From positions 6,722,501 to 6,786,500 of the forward strand of contig JAZHRO010000012.1 of the NCBI GenBank assembly GCA_037157565.1: a stretch of DNA of 64,000 nt, written 5' to 3'. Positions within the stretch are counted from its first letter, which is position 1; every line of letters starts with the position of its first letter. Below are positions 46,841-57,839 of the stretch, piece after piece. Both the position numbers and the translations under genes were made by a program. The notes under the pieces were generated by a model. It was not told the origin of the DNA. It worked only from the letters and a program-made list of their open reading frames with translations, and searched no databases. This DNA comes from Thalassia testudinum. Its lineage: Eukaryota; Streptophyta; Magnoliopsida; Alismatales; Hydrocharitaceae.

Positions 46841-46876
46841 TTAAAAAGCGTTTGATGTCTTGGTCTTAACATTAAC

Positions 46877-47149
46877 TTTACTTCACTTTCTCGACCGTTA
46901 TATATTACACAGTCAAGGAATTATTTATCCTTGACCATTTGTATAAAAGCGATCGAGTAAATTTTTATTATCGACTGTTTATAACGGTCGAGAATGGTCT
47001 CAACCTCCTCGACTATTTTCCAGATGGTAAAGTTAATGACCGGACATTTAGCAACCATTAGTATTAAAATGGTCGAGAATAACAGTATTGCCAACCGTTA
47101 CTTGAACGATCGAAAACATCTGTTGTGAACAGTTCTTTTTCTACCAATG
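46877..47149 (-). repeat. CACTA terminus and outer subterminal repeats
   Basis: It ends on the plus strand in TTCTTTTTCTACCAATG at 47149. Subterminal words (TCGACCGTTAT, GGTCGAGAAT, GATCGAAAAC) recur roughly every 20-30 bases. A 3-bp target duplication could be tta at 47150-47152, but the other end is lost. Confidence 0.75.
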
Positions 47150-48780
47150 TTATTAATTAAATTCGGAGAAAAGTAAAATCCCTAAACCAGCCAACCCACA
47201 GCATCAAGGACAGACTTCTAGACCTAGGGCCTTATCAATCTATCTCCTTTAGGCCTCAACCACTAGTCTCCAAAACCTGATTTCTTAGACTTCACTGCCC
47301 ACTGCAAGGTTCAATAGCTATGATTTTAAAGCATCCGTGCTCGTGAATAGACTCGTCCTAAAGGCATTTGAAGTTGCAAAAATCGAGATCTTAAGACATC
47401 AATTTCCAATCCAGATTATTCTAATTTAAGCCTCTGTCTTGGCCTTACTTGAATTTGGTTGCTTTCCCCTCACCAGTTTTTTATCCCGAGGTCAACACTC
47501 TAGGTGTCTATCTCCTTGGTGGACCACTGGGTCTCTTATTCCTATATTTTATCTCCATATTTTTCCAATCCATTTTCTATAGGTTTAAACACCCATATGT
47601 AGCAAGGTATTTTTATTGATGGAAGAAGGGGTAGCATCCATATGTAGCGAGATGCTTAATTTGGTGGATAAAAACTGCTTAAGCATTCATTTGTAGTAAA
47701 ATGCTTAACTACAGGGTGTATATAATTTAAAAAAAAAATGTTCAATAATTTATTTCTCTTCTCCTCATTTTTCTTACTAAATTAAATACTCCAAATCTTT
47801 TTTCTAAGTGAGTAGCACATCCTTCACCCTTTCAAGAGCCGCCCCGCAGAAATCCTTGGACTAAAGAGGGTTTAGAATCGATCTCTTAACCTCTGTGTTT
47901 TCGTGGTCTCAGATGCCAGCAAGACAATTCTAATGTGTGTGAATTTTGGACGCTTAGGTTACTTAGCTCTCAAACTAGAGCATGGACAGCAAAGCCTTTC
48001 ACTCCCAAGACCCTTAAACCATTAGTATCAACCTGCATGATCTGTCAAGACTTAACTCACCAAGTCTAACCGAATCTCCTCGATTGATTAAGCTAACTAT
48101 AGTCCGTTAGACCATATGGCTAAAGATTTTACTAACTCTTCACTTAATCAACTCTAAGTATCTAGTCTCTTTACTCAACTTGGTGGTAAAAACAGATATT
48201 CAAAAATCAGAATGATCTAACCTAATCTTATTGACCAAGAAAGTTACACTTTAGTTCCAAAATTTAAGTCTCATATAAAACTTAATAACATCTTAGTTAC
48301 TTTGTTTCAGAATAAAGAGCAGGAAAACAAATCCTATTAGGGTTCCAAACTCTAACTTGAGAAAAATCCTATTCAAAATTCGTAAACAAGTATGTATTTT
48401 GAAAAGGTATTCAAGATAAAATCTAAAGAAAGGATTCAATGCTATTACTAATTATACACTATTTACAATTGAAATATTTTTTATGACTTTCGACTTGAAA
48501 AAGAAAATTAAGCTCCTTAATTACTATTATAAATATTTAAATATGTTTTTTTTATTCTACTTCAATTTTTCTTTAGAAATGAATGAAATCACCCTATTTA
48601 TTATTTTTATTTTTTAATTTTATTATTTTTTATGCTTTATCAACTTTTAAACTTTTATGTAATTTTCAAAAATTTTTAGGTATTTTTAAATTTTTTCTCA
48701 TCTTTTATCTACTAATACACTTAAAGAATTAAGATTTCACTTCACAACCCCCAAGCCAAAATTTTATAATGTCCTCATTG
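47150..48780 (-). other. RE2 3' spacer, right part
   Basis: No env-like ORF. Three diverged copies of a ~48-bp module lie at 47591-47710 (CCATATGTAGC, GATGCTTAA). The internal polypurine-like block is at 48746-48780 (on the minus strand CAATGAGGACATT, then GGCTTGGGGGTT). Confidence 0.6.
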
Positions 48781-49029
48781 TAAGAAGGGTGAAAAGGAAT
48801 TCTATAATTCACTTGGTATAGGGTGATGGAAGGAATCGTATAGAGGAGATCAAAGATCTCTGTGCGGACGATTTCAAGTCCGACCTAAGTCAAAGTGGTC
48901 AGTTGGACTAAGTGAAGAGTAGGATAATAATGAAGTGACAGAGATAGTACAAACTCAAGTGTATAGGTAGATGAAAGTGTAGAAAGCAAGAAACAGCTAT
49001 GTACAAAATGTGTGCTAAGTTTTACGCCT

Positions 49030-52000
49030 TCAGCTAAGCGTAAACCCTAGAGAATTAGTGGAGCGTATAACAATCTCCAACATGACCCAAAACATGTGTT
49101 TCAAGATAAGGTTTAAGGCGTTGACCATTGACTTTGAAGGGTTGATTCTTGTTGGGTTCAGTGATTTCGATAGCTCGTTGTCAAAGACTCTAATGACATC
49201 AAATGGTCTTGGCCATTTGGATCTCAGTTTACCAGGAAAGAGTTTCAAATGGGCATTAAAGAGCAACACCTTCTGACCAGGTGTGAAAGATTTGCAGGAA
49301 ATGTGTTTGTCATGGAAGGCTTTTAATTTTCCACATACAACTTAGAACTCTCATAGGAATCATGTTAGAGTTCCTCAAGTTCACTAAGTTGCAACCGATG
49401 ATGATCACCAACCTTCGCGAGGTCAAGATTATATGCTTTAATTACCCAATAAGCCTTGTGTTCAATTTCTATAGGAAGATGGCAGGGCTTCCCGTAAACA
49501 AGTCTATATGGTGAAATGCCTATGGGTGTCTTGTGGGTAGTCCTATAAGCCCACAAAGCCTCATCTAATCGGGAAGCCCAATCCTTCTTATCAAATAGGA
49601 TTGTCATTTGAAGGATCTTTTTGATCTCCTGATTAGAGATCTCGGTTTGCCCATTAGTTTGGGGATGATAAGGTGTAGCAATACGATGTATGACCCCATA
49701 TTTTCTAAGTAAATTCCTAAATTGGGCGTTATTGAAATGGGATCCGTCTTTAGAAATGATAGCACGTGGTACCCCAAAGTGAGAGATGATGACTCTGAAC
49801 AAAATGAATGACAACTCTATGATCATTTGTGTGTGTGGGTACGACTTGGATCCAACGAGAGACATAATCGACAGTGAGTAAAATGTACTCAAAGTCAAAA
49901 GATGGAAATGGACCCATAAAGTTTATGCCTCAAATGTTAAAGATTTCACAGACAACAATCAAGTTTAGAGGCATACATCTGTGAATCCACAAAAAGAGAG
50001 GGCCAATAAAACCTGTAAAACTTTCATAGTGGTCTTACGACCAGAAAAATGACTGCCACAAGCCTAGTCATGACAAAAGGAAAGGATAGGGTCAATCTCA
50101 GAAGATGAAACACAACGTCTGATGATTTGATCATTGCAGAGTCGAAACAAATACAGATCTTCCTAGAAATAGTATTTGGCTTCTAATTTGAGTCATGATT
50201 TGCGATTACCATCCTAGTCAGGTGGGAATTGATGTACAACCAAATAATTAACAATGTTAGAATACCAAAGAAGATCAAAAGATATAATCAAAAGATGTTC
50301 ATTAGCGAAATATTCTATGATTGGAGGAGATGTCTCTATATTCTCAAAAGGAAGGTGGGAAAAGTGGTCGGCAACGACATTCTGTCGTCCTGCTTTGTTA
50401 CGAATTTCTAGGTCAAATTCTTGCAAAAGCACGATCCATCTAATCAACCTAGGTTTCGTGTCCTTCAATAGAAGGTGTTTGATCGCTAAGTGATTAGAGT
50501 ACACAATGATTCGAGACCTAAGGATATAAGTTCTGAACTTTTCTAATTCAAATACTATCACTAGCAACTCCTTCTTAGTAATAGTATAATTTCTTTGTGC
50601 ATCATTCAGTGTCTTGCTAGCGTAGCAAATCACTACGGGATTTTTCTCGATTTTCTGTCCTTATACAGCTCCTAGTGTGTAATCAAATGCGTCGCACATG
50701 TTTTCAAATGGAAGATTCCAATCAGGAGGTTGCAAAATAGGAGCATACTAACTCTGTCTCTCAAAGTCTCAAATGTAGATATGCACTCCTCACTCATCTC
50801 AAAAATCATGTCTTTCGTGAAGAGATTCGTGAGTGGTCGGGCAATCTTCAAAAAATCAAGTATAAATCTTCTATAAAATCCAACATGCCCAAGAAACGAT
50901 CGGATGCCCTTAATCGAGTCAAGAATTGGTATATTTGAGATTTGATTGATCTTAGCTTGATCTACTTGGATACCTCACTCAAATACGAGATGGCCAAGTA
51001 CAATGCCCTTTGCAACCATAAAATGGCTCTTCTCCTAGCTGAGGACAAGATTCACTTCGATGCAACGTTTCAAGATCTTTGACAAATTTTCTAAATAAAT
51101 ATCAAATGTCTCCCTGAAGACTGAAAAATCATCCATGAATACCTCCATATATTCACCCACCATCTCTGAAAAGATGGCTAGCATGCACCTCTAAAAAGTT
51201 GCGGGTGTGTTGCAAAGCTCAAATGGCATCCTTTGGAAAGTAAAGGTTCAGAATGGGTAGGTGAATGTCGTTTTCTCTTGATCTTTAGGGTGGATCGCAA
51301 CGTAATTGCATCCGGAGTAACCATCAAGCAAGTAGAACCTATTATCAGCAGTTTTTTCAAGGATTTGATCCATGAATGGTAGAGGAAAGTGGTCCTTCTT
51401 TGTACCCGTGTTGAGTTTGCGATAATCGATAAAAACCCGCCACGAATTCACAATTCGTGTGGGAATGGTTTCTCCAAATTCGATCTTGATTATGGTGAGT
51501 CCTACCTTTTTAGGTACCACTTGAATTAGACTCACCCAAGGGCTATCAGATATAGGATAGATAATGTCAGGGTCTAACCACTTAATTATTTCTTTTTTTA
51601 CGACCTCCTTAAGATTCGGATTTAGTCACCGTTGTGTCTCGTGGGAAGGTTGTGTCCTGTCTTCAATATAGATGCAATGAGTACAATAATTGGGGTTAAT
51701 CCCAATGAGATCGTGTAAAGTCCACCCGATTGCCTTCTTATGATCTCGCAAAATTGCAATCAATTTTGATTCTTGAGATTCAGAAAGATGTGAATTAATG
51801 ATTACAAGAAAGGTTTGATCGGATTCGAGATAGACATATTTAAGTGTATCAGGCAATGGTTTGAGTTCAATCTTTGGAGTAGGATCAACAGAGTCTGGGA
51901 TGGGATTTTCTACTGCAAAGAGGGATAAAGATGAGCCGCGTGATTCAACCTCCGGATCGAGTGGAGATTCTAATAGCAGGATTTCATCTTGAGGGTAGGT

Positions 52001-52561
52001 GATATCAAAAGAAAGTTCTTCTAATTCTAAGGAACCAAGCTCATCCTCAAGAACAGAAATAAATTTCATCTCCTCAATTCATTTACAATTCAATCCTCGA
52101 GAAGCTATAAATATGTCAAGTTTAAGTGTCTTCTCCCCAAACTTCAATACCATCTTTCCTATCTCACATTCTATGTTGGCTTTTGCTGTAGCCAAAAAGG
52201 GTCACCCTAAGATAATTGGGGTATCTCTAATGAGTTCAGGTACTTCCATATTTAGTACAATAAAATCCACTGGAAAGTAGAAGTCCCAAACTCTAACTAT
52301 AATATCCTCCAAAATTCCCTTTGGTGACTTAATAGATCTATCCGCTAATTGCAAAGTAACATTGGTAGGCTTAAGGTGTTCTATCTCAAAGTATTCTACC
52401 AAGGAGGATGGAATAAGGTTGATGGATGCTCCTAAATCAAGGAGGGCTCTATCAAAGCATTGATCCCCAATTATACAGGAAATAAGTAGAGATCCTAGAT
52501 CTTTCTTTTTCAAAGGAAACATACTCGAAATAATTGAGCTCACATGCTCAGAGTACCACAA
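49030..52561 (-). pseudogene. pol: RE2 pol: protease, RT, RNase H, integrase, broken
   Basis: Minus strand. Protease with DLGASINLIPSS (52470-52430). The linker and RT start (52069-51626) have NPNYCTHCIY. The RT core (51535-51120) has LIQVVPKKVGLT, LLDGYSGCNY and QEKTTFTYPF. RNase H (50633-50300) has SKTLNDAQRNYT and [16 protein letters not shown]. Integrase (49898-49030) has [16 protein letters not shown] and GISPYRLVYGK. The second catalytic region reads ISKDGSH, with Lys at the Asp position. Many stops and frameshifts. Confidence 0.88.
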
Positions 52562-53683
52562 TGCTTTTTTTCTTTGGCTTACGCTTTGGAGTACACAATT
52601 CTTTGAGAAATCTCATGTAAGTTAGAATGTGCTTGATAGCATCTAGGAGTGGGATATTAATGTGAACCTGTTGAAAACCCTTAATCAAATCCTCATCTAA
52701 CGTAACAGGATGCTTTTGTTTCCTAGATTTCTTCAATGCTTCAGGAAATGGGACTTGGATATCCTGTTCTGTTGAAGGGTTACCTTGATCACGGGAATCA
52801 GTGGAATAGCAAGATCAGGTGAATCACCTCTCATAGGTGTAGAAACAAGAGCTATTCTAGATGTACTAGGGTCTTGGGTTTGTAAACGTGGATCTACGGG
52901 GTCCCTAGTGGAAGTCCCACAGCGGGTTGTAACAGAGTTAATACCTGCATGTGAAGAAGCATGAGAAGATGTAAATGCTTGATTCTGGAAAGATGGATTT
53001 GGTAGCAAGGATTGATTCATTTGATTTGGAAGTGATTGTTGTTGATTCAGATACTCGTATTCGGGAGGTGCAGAGGGTGGGTTTTGATTCTGATTTAGGG
53101 GAACTTGATTCAAGAAATGAGCTTGTCTCTGAGTCGGATGTTGACCTCTTCGGTTATACCTATGGTTTTGGATATTTCTAGGGTTTGGAACTTGTTGAGA
53201 TGGAAGGGCCCCTAGTTTACAAGACTCAGCTAATAGCGTGATTTGGCCCCTAAGGTCAGCCAATTCTACAGAACATTGCCGTTGGACTTTAGCGAGAGCC
53301 TTTGGATTCTATCGTTGGCTCTCAGTCACAGCTCGCAAAATCTAGTCAAGCTGCGTGTCTCTATTCGACCTTAAGTAGTTCTGCGTACTCACGTGAATGG
53401 GCCTCGTGTTTGGTTGCTGAAATGACAACATGGTGGATTTTGTCGGGTCTAATTCGGATATTGTGGTCTTTAGGAATGATCAAACCAAGAGAAGTTGAGG
53501 TGGTTTCGCCATTCAGGATTATAGGTATTCGAATATAGGTTTGATCTAATAGTGTATCCTTGAAAGGCATGCAAATCATAAGGATATGGCATGTTTTTTG
53601 CAAAAGAAGGAACTGGGGAAAGAGGTAGGAATGATGGGACAAAGGTCCCTCCTTGAGCTGGTGATTGAGTAGGGAGACAACCC
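52562..53683 (-). pseudogene. gag: RE2 gag, C-terminal part
   Basis: A Gln/Asn/Pro-rich tail in two frames (53696-53361 and 53263-52733), with AGINSVTTRCGTST (compare the same block in RE1 gag). Then the HINIPLLDAIKHI region (52736-52548) leads into the protease. It is separated from the N-terminal part by the solo LTR at 53684-55585. Confidence 0.75.
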
Positions 53684-55585
53684 GATGTGCATACATCTAA
53701 TTAGCCTAAAAATGTCTATTTATGCATGTTTCTAGTGTCATAGAAGCATCATGCGTTATACAAATTGCATAACATGCATTATCATGGATTTAGGTTAATT
53801 TATATAAATAGTATAGTAATTTGCCCTTTTTGTGGCAAGGGGACAGGGTGATTCTTAACTGGGCCTTGAATTAAAGATCCAACCGTACGGATCTGGTCAG
53901 GGCGACGATCGGAGTCCAATGCCTCCGAGATTGCCCCAATCGTATTTCTATAGCATTAGATGCAATCCGAGAAAGATCAGAGGTCAAGGGCTAAGGTGGT
54001 GTAAATCTATACATCAGATGGCAAATTCAACTGCACAGATGGGTTTGGATCGATGATCGCAGCCAACAACCCAAAAATCGGTTCAATTCGATAACCGTGG
54101 CACCACCTACAAAGCAAAGAAGATGGACGACCATGATGGCACCACATGGTGCCATCACAACAGCCCAACACCAGCCACAGCACCCCTATTAGCTCGCACG
54201 ATCAATCCCAGCCGTTGGATCATTGATCAAACTGCTGAGATTCCATCAAGGCACGCCTCGCCTCTCAGCTGAAGACAAAGCTCACACATCCTCAGCCGTT
54301 GGATCTTCACCCAACGGCCGAGGAAGTGTGAGAGTTAAAACGCAAACGAGACACAATCAGAGGCACAACACAGCGGTCATAAGCCTAAAGCGTAATGCGA
54401 GACGTGTGTTCGAGTCACGCGGAGTAGGCTTAATTTGCGAGAAGAGTGGGCGATGAACTTGCGTCATTTGATCTGCGATGAGTGGCTCGGATGCGGCTAC
54501 ATGGCAGCGTCGATGAGCAAGCGTGCCCACGAGTGATCTGACGCCAATCTAAACGCCTGATTTGACGCGATGAGGCGCACGAGCGAGTGCATTACTTGAC
54601 CATACTATCTTCATCTAATGATGGGAAGTGAGGCTGCGTTGCCTCTTAACGCACGAAGCAGAAGCGGCAGTGATGCAATCTGGTCCATCTGATCTTGATT
54701 GGATAGCCACGATTGAGACAAGTGTGGAATGATTGAAGGCGTGGAGGCAGTGACATGGCATGCTGAGGTGCACCTGATTAGCACACAATGGCGAAGATGA
54801 AGAGTGCCGCTTTAGCGACGTACGTATCCGTCACTAAATACTTGTTTTAAAAATTTAAAGATGTAAAGTGACATTTTTACCCTTGTACCTCAGCTATATA
54901 AAGGACCCTATGGTCGACATTTTTCTTCACCCCTTCCTTTATCTCTCTCCTTCTCTAAGAGCTAAGAACTCAAGTTCTGAGCTCGCTCTAGTACTCCCAA
55001 GCTACAGGAAGCTTTGTTAGAGTTAAAAATCAAGATTTTCCACTTCTCACCCCCTTCGCGAAGCTCTCGCCATCCGTACTCTCGCTCCTATTCTGGAAGT
55101 AGATCCTGCTATGTCGACGCCTTGCCTCATCCCCGATTCTTCTAGATTCGCCCTTTGTCCTTTATCTTTGCTCTCCTTCTTCCGGGCATCATCTGTTTGG
55201 CTCGTCCTCCAGGCATTCGTCAAGGAGGATAACTTCTCACCCCCTTCTCTTTTTATCTCTTTCTAGAGTAGATTTCCAGCTTTTTAGTTGTAGAAATTAG
55301 TTGTAATGACATTATCTTAGTTATAAAAAGTTATTTTCTCTTTCTCTATCTCTATCTCTCTTGTTTATATTACAAGTAGATTAGCTCCTTATAATCATTG
55401 TAAATGCTTCATTTATAAAAATAAAATAAAAAATATAATTGTGGATTTAGAATCGATATGACCTCCCCGTATTCGACCCAGGACTTACTTTGAGATTCAG
55501 TAAAATTATCTGATTGACGGATTTTTACGTAACTACAACGATATGTTTCAAATCAAATCATTTAGCGTATAAAATCTCGTTCATC
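53684..55585 (+). mobile_element. Solo LTR of the RE3 family inside RE2 gag
   Basis: It aligns along its length with the RE3 LTRs: GATGTGCATACATCT start, GCATCATGCGTTATA, AACCGTACGGATCTGGTCAG, then TATATAAAGG at 54894, a CT-rich leader and GTCCTCCAGGCATTCGTCAA near 55205-55225. It is clearly more diverged than the RE3 pair. No internal region. Edges are approximate because the ends have mutated. The possible target duplication (aaccc/aaacc) is imperfect. Confidence 0.8.
54366..54425 (+). promoter_or_regulatory. tRNA-like module in the solo RE3-family LTR
   Basis: ACAGCGGTCATAAG (54370-54383) is a worn A box. GTTCGAGTC (54408-54416) is an intact B box with T-stem 54404-54408/54416-54420. Two stem pairs differ from the RE3 5' copy on both sides and still pair. 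Confidence 0.5.
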
Positions 55586-56807
55586 AAAACCTAAGGAAGA
55601 AGGATCTCTAGAATCTAGATTATTCACAAATTCCCTCCTTGCGAGAATTTGCGAAATAGGAAAACACGTGGGGTTCTGCGTAGCGAGAAGAGGCATAAGA
55701 GTCTTCATCGTGTTTCGGACCTCATCGAGATGCTTTGATACGATATCGACTTTGTCCAGTTTCTCAGCTATAATCTCTAAATCCTTTGAACTGGATTGAT
55801 TTGTCTTCTCGTGAATGCCCTTTTGATGCATATTTTGATGTGTATGTGAATTTCCCTGCGTGAATTGTGACATTGATGCATTGTTGATCAAGTTTTCTGC
55901 CATCCCTTCAAATAATTCTAAGGTGGATTCTTCATCGTGATTCAGAAAATTCCTTTCACAAGAGGCATCAATTAGATTGTGAATTCTCTCTTGCAATCCA
56001 AAATAAAAGTTGTGCATGAGTTGCCAATGAGTGATAATGTGATGTGGGCATTTCCTTTGCAATTCATGAAAGCGCTCCCACACTTCATGAATTGGTTCTC
56101 CTTGATTTTAAGTAAAGGTCGTGATTGCTCGCCTAAGGGCATTGGTTCGACCTATAGGAAAGAATTTCTTTAGGAAAGCAAATTCGAGTTCGGCCCATGT
56201 CGAGATAGGTCGTGCGATTGTCCGGTACCAATAAGTAGCTTTGTCTTTTAAATTAAAGGAGAACATTTTCATAAGTAGGATTTCCCGATTTTGATTTTGA
56301 GGTCCAAGGGTTTGAGATAGATTTTTAAGATCTTCGATGTGTTGAAACGGATCATTGGATGCATAACCATGGAAGTGTGGGATTAGACCTATAATGTTTG
56401 GCTTTAATTCTGGGTCATTTTCCCTAACGGGAGTCCTAACACTAGGCTCTACTTGGGCATTGGATGGATTGTAATAATCACGAAGTAGAGTCCTAGGTAG
56501 TGGATGAGGTAGAGGAGGAAAATCAGGTGGCTCAGGACCAGCCTCGGGTCAAGGAGGAGGACGAGCCTGTAGATTCTGAAGAGCAGCCGTCAACAGATTG
56601 ATTTGACAATTCTGCTCGAGCATTTGCAGATTCTGGTTCAGGAGCCTCATGGATATCAAAAGGCACCATCTCCCCCTGACTAGAAGAAGAAGGGACCTCA
56701 GGATTCAAGTTCTGCGATTGACCCATAGAACCAAACGAAGAAAATGCAGAACAAGCAAACGGGAAAATTGGTTGCCTCAGTGCAACCGACCGGAGTAAAC
56801 TTGTCAA
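55586..56807 (-). pseudogene. gag: RE2 gag, N-terminal part
   Basis: The start candidate at 56807 opens a 91-residue frame. After a frame change the capsid region follows: IGLIPHFHGYASNDPFQH, LLMKMFSFNLKDKA, FLKKFFPIGRTNALRRA, then WERFHELQRKCPHH and NLIDASCERNF (56083-55900). A stop at about 56108 stands where Gln is expected. The gene ends at the solo LTR. Parallel to RE1 and RE3 gag. Confidence 0.8.
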
Positions 56808-57816
56808 AGGAGATATGAGAGGCGGCCTCAGAGATCACCCCCCATGCATTAAGTAGAAAAAATGTGCAAAGGCACACTCACACCACTGCGTTAAAAACAG
56901 CAGCAAGCAAAACCCGAAAACAGCGCGAAAAGTTAATTTTTCTTCTTTTCAAAGGAAAAGAAAATCCTAGAATACGTGAAAAATATACAGAGATGCAAAC
57001 AAGTAATATGTCAATCCAAATACGCGTCCTACGTGTGTCTATGTATGTCCATATCCTAAGGCTTGAAGGTCTAAGGTCTAGGATTGAGACCACTCACAAC
57101 TGGCGCCTCGGGGCTCTAGTAGTGAGACAGACTTGTTGATCTTCAACCAAAGCCCTGAGAGGTGCAAAGGGGAGAGATAGAAGTATAAAACTTGTGTGAC
57201 TCTAGTGATTGCACTATGTGCGTGATAGCATACAACAGACGTGATTGACAAAAACCCACATGCAATCTGCAAACAGAATATATGTCATGAGTTTTATGGA
57301 TCCTTTTTTTAGTTAGTCTTTTTTTACAAATGATAGAAAGAAGTAACAAATGACCGCTTTTAAGATCTTTTCAAACAAATAGATGGTCTTGCTTTAGTCC
57401 AAAGACAGGGATCTACGTGGGTTTTTTTTCACGTGTTTTTCCCCCTAATGCGAGATGTCAAAAATACCAAGTCCGATCGATAGCTACTAGCAGGTAAATG
57501 TACTCTTAAGAGTGTATGCCTAGTGGTATGCTGCTGTTAGTAAGAAAAGTATGTATTTTTGGTATTTTTTTATATTCTAACCTAAATGCAACAACAAGCC
57601 TAACTAAAGACTAGGGAAAATAAATATCACAATGGATATGTATAAGGAATACGCGAGAAAAATACGAAACAGAAAACCCGCCTTCCTCCTGAGAATACCT
57701 GTGAAGATATCCCTAAAAGAAGAAAAAAACAAAACAAAAACAAACTAGTTAGAAATGAAATATGTACAAAACAAATAATTAAAATGATAATGGCAAATAT
57801 AATCACCAAGTAACCT
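56808..57816 (-). other. RE2 untranslated leader
   Basis: 1.0 kb between the primer site and gag with no supported ORF. Small frames here have no domain. Confidence 0.5.
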
Positions 57817-57833
57817 CCCTAGCAATGACACCA
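57817..57833 (-). other. RE2 primer-binding site, mutated
   Basis: On the minus strand TGGTGTCATTGCTAGGG. It differs from the tRNA-Asp-type site of RE1 and RE3 at five positions, all C-to-T or G-to-A. Confidence 0.75.
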
Positions 57834-57839
57834 TTAAAA

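Larger units (their letters stand above)
43980..46871 (-). mobile_element. Solo Del/Tekay-like LTR, 2892 bp, target duplication ttaac
   Basis: Flanked by ttaac at 43975-43979 and 46872-46876. Read on the minus strand it starts TGTTAAGACC and ends CGGGTCGTAACA. A CAAATACCCC-type promoter on the minus strand near 46645-46655 precedes a CT-rich leader. It has no internal coding part. It contains a 52-bp tandem array and many AGACGTCT palindromes. Lineage assignment is from terminal sequence style, so tentative. Confidence 0.85.
24221..47149 (-). mobile_element. CACTA (En/Spm) transposon, minus strand, left terminus lost
   Basis: The right terminus on the minus strand reads CATTGGTAGAAAAAGAAC, close to the CACTGGTAGAAAAAG ends of plant CACTA elements. 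Subterminal repeats follow (43740-43974 and 46877-47149), then a TNP2-type gene (42237 down to 27365, split by RE3) and a TNP1-like gene (about 26040 down to 24333). The other terminal repeat is not found; the LTR fragment at 23332-24220 borders it. The left limit is approximate. The transposase is broken, so the copy is inactive. Confidence 0.85.

Noticed and set aside
57081..57120. TGGCGCC at about 57100 as the RE2 primer site
   Set aside because: It is on the wrong strand, lacks the TTGCCGGGG part, and lies away from the LTR end. The site at 57817-57833 fits better.
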